From Trifolium pratense (taxonomy: Eukaryota; Streptophyta; Magnoliopsida; Fabales; Fabaceae), in the NCBI RefSeq assembly GCF_020283565.1, contig NC_060063.1:5850563-5914562 (forward strand): a stretch of DNA of 64,000 bases, given 5' to 3'. A program made the position numbers and the translations under genes. Positions within the stretch are counted from its first letter, which is position 1, and every line of letters begins with the position of its first letter. Shown piece after piece: positions 33,011 through 41,700 of this stretch. The notes beneath the pieces are model-generated. The model saw only the letters and a list, made by a program, of their open reading frames with translations, was not told where the DNA came from and made no database searches.

Positions 33011-33584
33011 TATATATATTAACGGTGGCGGAGCTAGGACCCTGAGTAAGGGGATGCAAAATATGTAATTACGATCAGTGTTATTTTTTGGAAGCAAAAT
33101 TATGTTTAAAACAAAATCATGGCACAACATATGCTAAATTATGAAAAAATATACATCATTTAAACTATACAAACAGCAGCACATCCCACTACCTCACCCA
33201 ACATACACCTAGCAAACATCACACCCTTGCAATCCATAATAAACACTCAAACATAGGCAAGATAAAACATGATTCTTGTCATATAAGTATGTCATCAGTA
33301 ACATATTTGCATCTGCTATACTCCATAAAGTTGTTGTTAATTGTATTCATGGACCAAATCATCTATAGAATTTCTCATTAGAAACCAATACCAAATGACA
33401 ATTATTCACAATTACCAACTAATACAACAACAATGCTTCAAAATTAACAACTTATACAGCAACAATGAATAACAATTAGCAACTAATCATTATGTAATCA
33501 ATCAATCAATCAATTTATTACAATTAAAAGTTATAGTATAAAAAAATCCCAAATTTCAAAACCCTAAATTTTTTAATTGATTAC

Positions 33585-33780
33585 CTTAGTGGTTGTTTAA
33601 AGGTTGTTGGAGGCTGGGCGGAGAACAGAGACGGTGGTTGGGATTGGTGGTTATGGAGGAAGAATGAAAGTTTGTACGTGTTTGGATTTGAGAGGGTTCA
33701 GTTTTAGAGAGAGAGAGAGAGAGAGAAGTTAGAAGAAAACGACGAGATTTCCGGCACAGTTGAGACATGCACATGCACTA
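33585..33780 (-). promoter_or_regulatory. PHF1: Probable 5'-UTR exon of PHF1
   Basis: On minus this is a pyrimidine-rich leader with a (CT)n run (complement of GAGAGAGA at 33707-33726), ending CACTAAG at a GTAATC donor (33585/33584). A matching acceptor CCAATTTAG lies 14 bases upstream of the PHF1 ATG. Leader introns are common in plant housekeeping genes. The ORF across it (33774-33586) has no family and is likely untranslated. Confidence 0.45.
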
Positions 33781-33914
33781 TACTATACACCCTGCAGACT
33801 GCAGTGATAAATCCGCATAAGAGAATATTCATACGGTGACATTGATGAGTGTGAATACTCTCCATTTTCAAATTATGTCAATTTCTTTTATTTTTTGTGT
33901 CAAAAAAAAATTCT

Positions 33915-34060
33915 TTCATTTTTTTAACTGGTCTAATAGTTAGAAAATGCGACTTAAAGGTAAATAAGTGAAGTGTCCAGATTCAAATTCGGACTCCTGC
34001 ACATATCGTGCATATAGTGCGATGTTCCTACTAACTGAGCTAATCTCACCGGAACATTTC
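33915..34060 (-). mobile_element. tRNA-derived SINE
   Basis: On minus: GTGAGATTAGCTCAGTTAG (box A within), CCGAATTTGAATC (box B) and a pyrimidine/A-rich end. It belongs to the family also seen at 44297-44430 and 51075-51235, all with the GAGCTTAGCTCAGT-type head. Confidence 0.65.
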
Positions 34061-34439
34061 AATTTCTTTCATCATTAAAGTTTTTAAATACTTTGCAATA
34101 TAAAAGTGATTTGACATCTTTTAATGTCACACTTTTATATTTATATTTTTCAAACTATATATTTTTCAAACTATATAGTAACGAAGAAAATAATTGATCA
34201 TGAGAGATATTAACTCTGACATTGATAACAGATGAAAAAAAGTTGAGGGAATTTATTTTCACGTTGTCCACTCCCATTTAAATGTAACAAAAAATCGTTA
34301 TCCACTCTCATTTGTTCTCGTTTCTCTTTCATTTCATATTTTACTACGATTCTTTTCGAATAACCGGTGTATTTTACTACATTTTCAGTTATTTAATGAA
34401 TCTAAACAGTGACATCATTCTAGTGTTAGCACTGTTTTG

Positions 34440-34998
34440 GGTCCATGTTTAGGTGATGACATGCTAACTCTGGATCGATGCCGGACATTTTCTCTGGAGT
34501 ACAAACAAAAAGGTCAGCATAAGGTCTCAAACATCTTATCAAGCTGGTTTCTACTACCATTGGGAGGTTGGCTCCTAGTTTTTACTGTCTTTAATGGGTT
34601 ATCATCTAGCTGCATAGTGATGAATTCACTTTCAGGATTGTCTTTTGAATTGCATTCGTGTCTTAATTGGTAATGGGTCCACCGTTGTCTTTTCTTCATT
34701 TGTGGTCGAATTGTCAGGACGAGCATCAAATTCGGTATCTTCCACAATTTCTGCTGAGTGGTCGTCCGTTGTATGGTCGCAAGTTTTCTGTGTTAAGGTT
34801 TAGGTTGTGGAACTGGAAAAGTTCCACATACATTATATCACATGAACTTCCCTCGTCAACTATTATATGTGCTACATTGCGATTTGCTATTGTAGCTATG
34901 ATCAGTAGTGGGAATTCTTTATCGGGTATTCGATCAATCATTTCATGGTCTTCGAAGCACATTATTGGCCTTACTGGTCTTCTGTTCTCTATCTCCAT
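34440..34998 (-). pseudogene. Ty3/gypsy polyprotein fragment
   Basis: A 90-codon open stretch (34998-34726) carries a retropepsin-like core (ATIANRNVAHIIVDEGSS) typical of Athila/Tat-type gypsy polyproteins. A second frame (34747-34514) continues through LDKMFETLC and, after a stop, SRENVRHRS, the degenerated region before reverse transcriptase. Stops and frameshifts show it is dead. No LTRs were found next to it. Confidence 0.65.
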
Positions 34999-35039
34999 TG
35001 TTTATTGTTGAGTGGTTTTTTGATGTTTTTCCAATGTTG

Positions 35040-35700
35040 TTTTATGATTCCTCTTGAGATGGTGAATGTATTGAGGTGTTTGGTTGATTTTCTCCATTGG
35101 AGCTGTTATAAGAAGTGAGCTTATGGTACAAGGTGGGTTCAAAAGTTTTATAAGAGATTATAAACCCACAGAAGCATTTACCCGTGGTTAATAAAAAAAA
35201 TAAAAAAAATTGACTTATTGAATTGAAAAAAAAAAAAATTGATATTCATATCAACTGAATTATATTCACGAGAATAATTATTACATGTGAATTATGTCAA
35301 TGTTAGACAAAGCTAATAATTTGGCTTTGTCTAACATAGAAGACTTCATCAAATCTTCTATGATGCACAAATTGTGAATATTATTATAACGAATACGAAT
35401 TTTGTAAAATTCATCGTTGAATTGAAAGTTTATATTATAAAGATCATCGATAATTTTAAAAAAAATCGAGAATCTTTTGATATGTTATTCAGACTTATCA
35501 AGATTAACCGAATTCAATAAAAAACTTATAAACCGTTAATCTTAATAAATCTCAATAACATATTCTATGCACCGGATAATCGAATGCATCTGTGTTGCAA
35601 AATTATTTTACACAGTGCACCCAAATTGCTAAAATAAAATACATTACAATCGTAATCAAACAGTCCTTAATTATTCATCATTTCCGTGATCATGATTCTC
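35040..35700. other. Intergenic, upstream of L2HGDH
   Basis: AT-rich. 35380-35600 resembles the interior of the hairpin MITE at 59227-59587 (TTGAAAGTTTATAT, CTTTTGATATG, AAACCGTTAATCTT, TCTCAATAACATAT), so a diverged member probably lies here. A short inverted repeat, AGACAAAGC and GCTTTGTCT, occurs at 35303-35332. Confidence 0.45.
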
Positions 35701-35761
35701 AATCAACAAACAAACACAATTGAAAAAAGTAACAACCAAATCTACAGCTAGGTGAGTTAGA

Positions 35762-38700
35762 ATGTTGAAGAAAACAATTCATACGTTGGAACAAAAATTC
35801 ACATCATCATCATCAAGAACATGTGATGTTCATATGAAATGGAACAACTTATTTAGGAATTGGGTCAGAAACCTTAGTAGTAACACACAAAATGACACAA
35901 CAACCTCGTACTCTGTCCCAAGGGAGAAAGTTGATTGTATAGTGATAGGAGCTGGTGTGGTTGGAATAGCAGTTGCAAGAGCACTAGCACTCAAGGGTAG
36001 AGAGGTAATTGTCATTGAATCAGCACCTAGTTTTGGTAATGGAACTAGTTCAAGAAACAGTGAAGTTGTTCATGCTGGAATTTATTATCCTCGTCATTCT
36101 TTTAAGGTTGGTGTTTCTTTTTGTTATTAAAGTTTTCATTTTTATGTTTTTATTTGATTGTTGTTAAATGTTGATATCTGTAACGGATAAATTAGATTCA
36201 GGGACAAACCGGTAGAATCAAGTCTCAAAGTAGGAATTCTAATGGTTTGAACAGAATTCGGTACAAATGAGAAATGTAAAGATAAATTGAGAGTTTGTTT
36301 TTGAGAGAAGAAGATAATTGTTCATTCATTGATTCCTTTTCAAAGTGAGGCACAATGCCTTTAAATACAACCTAAAGGATAAAAATGTAAAATGACATAA
36401 AATAAACTATTATATAAGATTAAAATAAACTACTTAATTCATGATATTTATTTCCCATTACAATACCCTCCCCTTCAAACATCCTTGTCCTCAAGGATGA
36501 ACAATCACAAGTGCCGTGTTTAAGAGGCAACACTTTCCATTTGCTTAGAACTTTAGCATCTCGAACATTTCCTCTATTAATCATCTTCCTATGTAGAATA
36601 GCCACAACAAAACTAACATTAGTAGCAACCTTCCGCGATCCATTCTTCGGTTGCCAATCCTTCAAGTTGGTTAAAACTTTAGGAGCATGAAAACTACCCT
36701 TGTAGATCATCTTCCTCTGCAAAATCAACCATTTATGAACTTCATAATAGGCAGCCTCAAAACAGTGCAGTTTCAAATAAGCAAACAATAGAGCCTTCCG
36801 ATATATTGTATCTCCTTTAATATATTGAAGCATTTCAAGTGCATAGCAAATTTTGACCAGGAATGTATTGATCTTCATGCAATGTTTCAGACAAACAAAA
36901 AATATAGCACTTTCATCTTGTTTTAAATTAAACTTGAGCATTACCAAACTAGTTGAGTTCAATAATTTGAGTGCTTGTAAGTTCTTTTTTCTACCTAAAG
37001 GACCACACAAGAGAACACACAATTGATGAATAATCATGTGAGATGATTTTGTCAAAAGCTCCAAGGTCAGTTTTGGATGTCCAAAGTGAATTCGCATTAT
37101 TTCAAAACATAACAAGCCAATCTCATTACCACCAACCTTAGAAACACAATAAACACATCTGCCATCTGCCCTGTCACCAAAATAACAATGACTTTTTGCC
37201 ATAATAGAACTACACTCGTCATAAAAAAAACCATTCAAGCAGCTCCAAGTGTGAACATGTTGCATTTCAATTACCATGTGAATATTGCAAGTAGGAAGTT
37301 CCGAATTATTGTTGAAACTATCCATGTACACACAACACAGTTGAACGCTATGTGGGATCGCTTGAGCATATGATATGTGAATCAATTTACTGACTAGAGG
37401 TTTAACTCCCCTCAATACAAACTTCTTTCCAAATATTAAAAAGTCCATTTGAAGCTTAGAGAAGTTATGAAGAACTGAGCTAAGTGAGTTTAGCCCCCAA
37501 TTTCCAAAACTTAAATCACAACATTCCAGAGGTAACATCTTCATATCTGATGTGAAAGTAATTGGTGTTATCTTCCAATATGGTTGAGATTTATCATGAT
37601 AGGCCTCTTGGTTAGGAATAAAAATGCTAATATTCAGAAATTTATCATTAAAGTTCACAACCCCATTTGCTTCCAATATTAGAGTACTAATGAGACCATT
37701 TGATTCCTTTGGCATGATCATTTCTCTATGAAAAATAATTATGGGTGACATTTGCTTTAAAAACAATACCGAACTAACCTTTTTCCATTTCCAACCAATT
37801 TGATTGTGACTTTTCTTATGTCTAACATCAGTTCTCATGCATATGCGGCCAACACAAGAAAGCTCAAAGCAATTTCTACTATCACCAAGCATGTGCCACT
37901 CTTGAAATACCCTGCTGTAAGCATTGTGTGGGCTATAATAAATTGGTTTGTGTTTTCCCTTTAAATCCTCTAAAATTAGAAGACAAAATTCACAGTTATT
38001 GTGCAGAAACCATGAATCCATCACCCCTATGCACCTTGAATGATTAGTAGCAGGACATCTATCACAAGGTAAGGTTCCACTCATTCTATAAAGACAACAT
38101 CCATATTCATTTATGTTAAAATCATCTTCATAATTATCTGGATGTTTCCTAACCTTTAATTCTAAAATAAAATTCATAGTTACCTCAGCTTCATAATGAG
38201 CGTGTCTTCCAAAATACCAAAACTCCCAATAGTATAAACTCAACATATTGAATAAGGTATAGTGACTAGGCATAATACACATCCTATTAATGCCTTTGGA
38301 CAAATCAAATTCAACAGCTTGCTCATTATCCATGCATCTATTGATGATGACACTCCAAACAGCTATGTGGCCCTTTGGCATTTCATCAAACAGTTGGAGG
38401 GAACTTTGCAACATTGAAAAATGCTTTGCAGTAGTAACCAACAGAGAAAAATTGAGTGACGATGATTGAACCGCAACCCAATCAGGTGGTTCTGGAGGTA
38501 TTGGCAATGACATTGTTGATGGAAATTGAACCGAAATAAAAACAGAAGAAATTGGAGGAAACAAGAGAGAAATCATTCCACCGGGATCAAAACATTTGAG
38601 CTTGTTGAGGTTTAGAGAAATTGATTGTGCAGACACATCAATTGTGTTAGATGACAGTGGTTTGATTTTTACCTTACTCAAGAGTTGCAGATTGGATGGT

Positions 38701-41700
38701 GATGAATGTTGTTGTGCAGATTGGAAGGTTTGATTTTTACCTTTTGAGAGTGGGATAGATCCTGTCATAGTTGGTTTTTGGTTCAACGATGTGGATTTCA
38801 ACTGCTGCATTGTGGGCATATGGTTAAACACTTGGAGTGACAGCCTCGGAACCGCGCTACTATAGTTTAAGAAAGAAGAGTCGTGGTCAAGACTCTTCAT
38901 CTCTGTGTTCATCTCTAAATTTGAATCTGCCACAACTTTTTCTTCAAGCTGTGCCTTCTTTGTGCAATCATCGGACAATGTCGAATTAGAGAAAACTGTC
39001 GTTGAATCGGAGTGTAAAAGTGATTTTGGTGGACATGAAAAGGGAGCTGGGATGTGGTGGTTAAAATCATTATCCCGTTCCTCATCCATCTCTACTACTT
39101 TGAATCGAATGCGCTTATGCTTCGATGCATGATCTCGAGTAAAAATTTCATCGCATAATAAACATAAACCCAATTCCATCTTCTCTTCCACTTCGAAAGC
39201 ACTCAAAATTTTCACGGATTTGTATTTTTCAGCCATCATGAGCGCGCCAAATCGATGGCTCTAGATACCAATTGTAACGGATAAATTAGATTCAGGGACA
39301 AACCGGTAGAATCAAGTCTCAAAGTAGGAATTCTAATGGTTTGAACAGAATTCGGTACAAATGAGAAATGTAAAGATAAATTGAGAGTTTGTTTTTGAGA
39401 GAAGAAGATAATTGTTCATTCATTGATTCCTTTTCAAAGTGAGGCACAATGCCTTTAAATACAACCTAAAGGATAAAAATGTAAAATGACATAAAATAAA
39501 CTATTATATAAGATTAAAATAAACTACTTAATTCATGATATTTATTTCCCATTACAATATCATCTTAGTTAGTTAGTGAGAAAATCAAATTGGGTTGGTG
39601 TCTTGAAAATATATTACAATCTTTGAATTTATTGTTGTATAGACATATCAGATCATGTAAATAGGAATAATATGTCTTATATTCATTTTTGGGCGTGAGG
39701 GGTGTGTTGAGAGCTATCAAGCATGGACACGGACATTGATACCATACACGACACAAACACTGACACGTCGACACTAATAATAATTTGAGAAAATGACATA
39801 ATTCAATGTCATCATAAGTTTCGGTGTTATGTTGGTGTCAGACACCGACGTGTGTCTGACACTATGACACGCCTAATCCGAGGGGTGTTCGTGCTTCATA
39901 GGTTGAGAGTTCTATTTCGGATGAAATATAGCCTGAAAATGTGTTATAGTGGGAGTTAGTTCTCACTTTACAAGTTGGTTTTGTAGGGTTGAGTTAGGTC
40001 CATTCCAAGTTTAACGAAGTTGTTTCATTAATTAACCCAAAAAGGAATGATCTTTGTAAATTGGAGAGCAACGTGTTAGGAAATTTCATTATTCATTGGA
40101 ATCGGTATAGTTGGGTCAATTGAAGTTATATGGTAGCAAACATAGTTATATTCCATGCTTGCTTTAGATTTCAGAATTGAACTGTTGCAGTATTTTACCT
40201 CGGTTTAGGACTTTTCCAACGTTTCGAAATTTCTGTTGCAGTTACAGTTATGTTTTTTTGATTGTTGATATTGCATAAAATTGTGGTTCATGTGCCGATA
40301 AATTGCAGTTATGATGTAGTCACAAACACATAAAAAACTTTGACATTACAACTGTAGTTACGGTTGCAAACAATCACTGAAAACTTTATGATATTCTTTT
40401 TGCTTGCAAAGTGAAATTAATAGATAGTTTTCTCTATGGATGTTTGGGGCTATAACATATGTTTTTACATCTTATCACATACTTGTGTATCTTTTTATTT
40501 TCTTAGACTGTTTTACATGCATATTAGAATAAGATGGTATCAGAGTCTAAGATGGTATCAGAGCCTCCTCCACGATCCGCTGGGCCGCCTGCTATCAGGC
40601 TCTGATACCATCTTATTCTAATAATGCAACTAACAGAAACATCACTGTAACATTTCCTCTCTTTTTGAATGTAATTCAGTCTATTTTTGCAGGCAACTTT
40701 TTGTGTAAGAGGAAGAGAAATGTTATACAAGTATTGCTCAGAGCATGATATTCCACATGAACAAACTGGTAAGCTTATAGTAGCTACTCGATCCTCTGAG
40801 ATTCCAAAGCTAAATGATATTTTGAATCGTGGTATTCAGAATGGAGTTGATGGTTTGAAGATGATGGAAGGTGTTGATGCCATGAAAATGGAACCTGAAT
40901 TGCAATGTGTGAAAGCAATACTATCATCTCTATCAGGAATTGTCGATTCGCATTCTTTAATGCTTTCTTTAGTGGTATGCATTTCTAGCTTCTTTTACCA
41001 TGTTGTAGAAATGGATTTCGGTTTGGTATAGTAACTATGTTACCCAGTTTTCGATCTCAACCATCCAATTTCAAATTAACAGTCAAGACTCAAGACATGA
41101 TCTTCTTAAATTGATATCGTTATTGTATAATCTAAACAGTATGATATCAAATTAACGTCCGAGATAGAAAATTATGTGCAACTACGGTTTTTGCTTACTA
41201 CAACAGATCCTAATCCGTTAAAATGGACCAACATAACCTATGAAGCACGGACACCAGACACATTGACACCAATAATAATTTGAGAACATAGACGCAATTG
41301 AATGTAACCATGTGTATCAGTGCTCAACACTAGACACGCCGTTAAATTTGAATAAAATATAACTTTTTACGAATCAATTTTTTAGCCAACCATTTTCTTT
41401 ATGTCGAATTAAAATTGCACATTGACTGGAATGTAAACCCAATGTTGGTTCAGGGGGAAGCTGAAAATAACAGAACAATATTCACATATAATTCAACTGT
41501 CATTGGTGGTCATATAGACGGAAATGAGATTAGTCTCCATATATCAGAAACCAAGAGTCTTAAAGAATGGAATGGAACATCAATTTTGCAACCAGAACTA
41601 GTACTTGTTCCTAAACTTGTAGTAAACTCTGCAGGTCTAAGTGCACCTGCCCTTGCAAAAAGATTTACCGGCCTACAAAATAGAGTTGTTCCTCCAGCGT

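Larger units (their letters stand above)
36179..39556 (-). mobile_element. Young LTR element with one long chimeric ORF
   Basis: LTRs of 284 bp (36179-36462, 39273-39556) start TGTAACGG and end CCATTACA and are identical by eye. The target duplication is ATATC at 36174-36178 and 39557-39561. Orientation is minus: next to the LTR at 39273 lies a tRNA-iMet primer site (TGGTATCTAGAGCC on minus), and next to the LTR at 36462 a purine tract AAGGGGAGGG. The body encodes a single ORF instead of a normal gag-pol. It is non-autonomous because no reverse transcriptase or integrase core is present. Length is 3378 bp. It lies antisense in intron 1 of L2HGDH. Confidence 0.95.

Noticed and set aside
33586..33774. 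62-codon minus ORF as a separate small gene
   Set aside because: Ser/Leu-rich from a CT tract and better explained as the PHF1 leader exon.
34667..35011. 114-codon plus ORF
   Set aside because: It is antisense to the gypsy retropepsin-like frame, which has a recognisable VDEGSS core.
36420..39239. A host gene nested antisense in the L2HGDH intron
   Set aside because: It lies exactly between identical LTRs with primer site and purine tract and reads into an LTR, so it belongs to the element.
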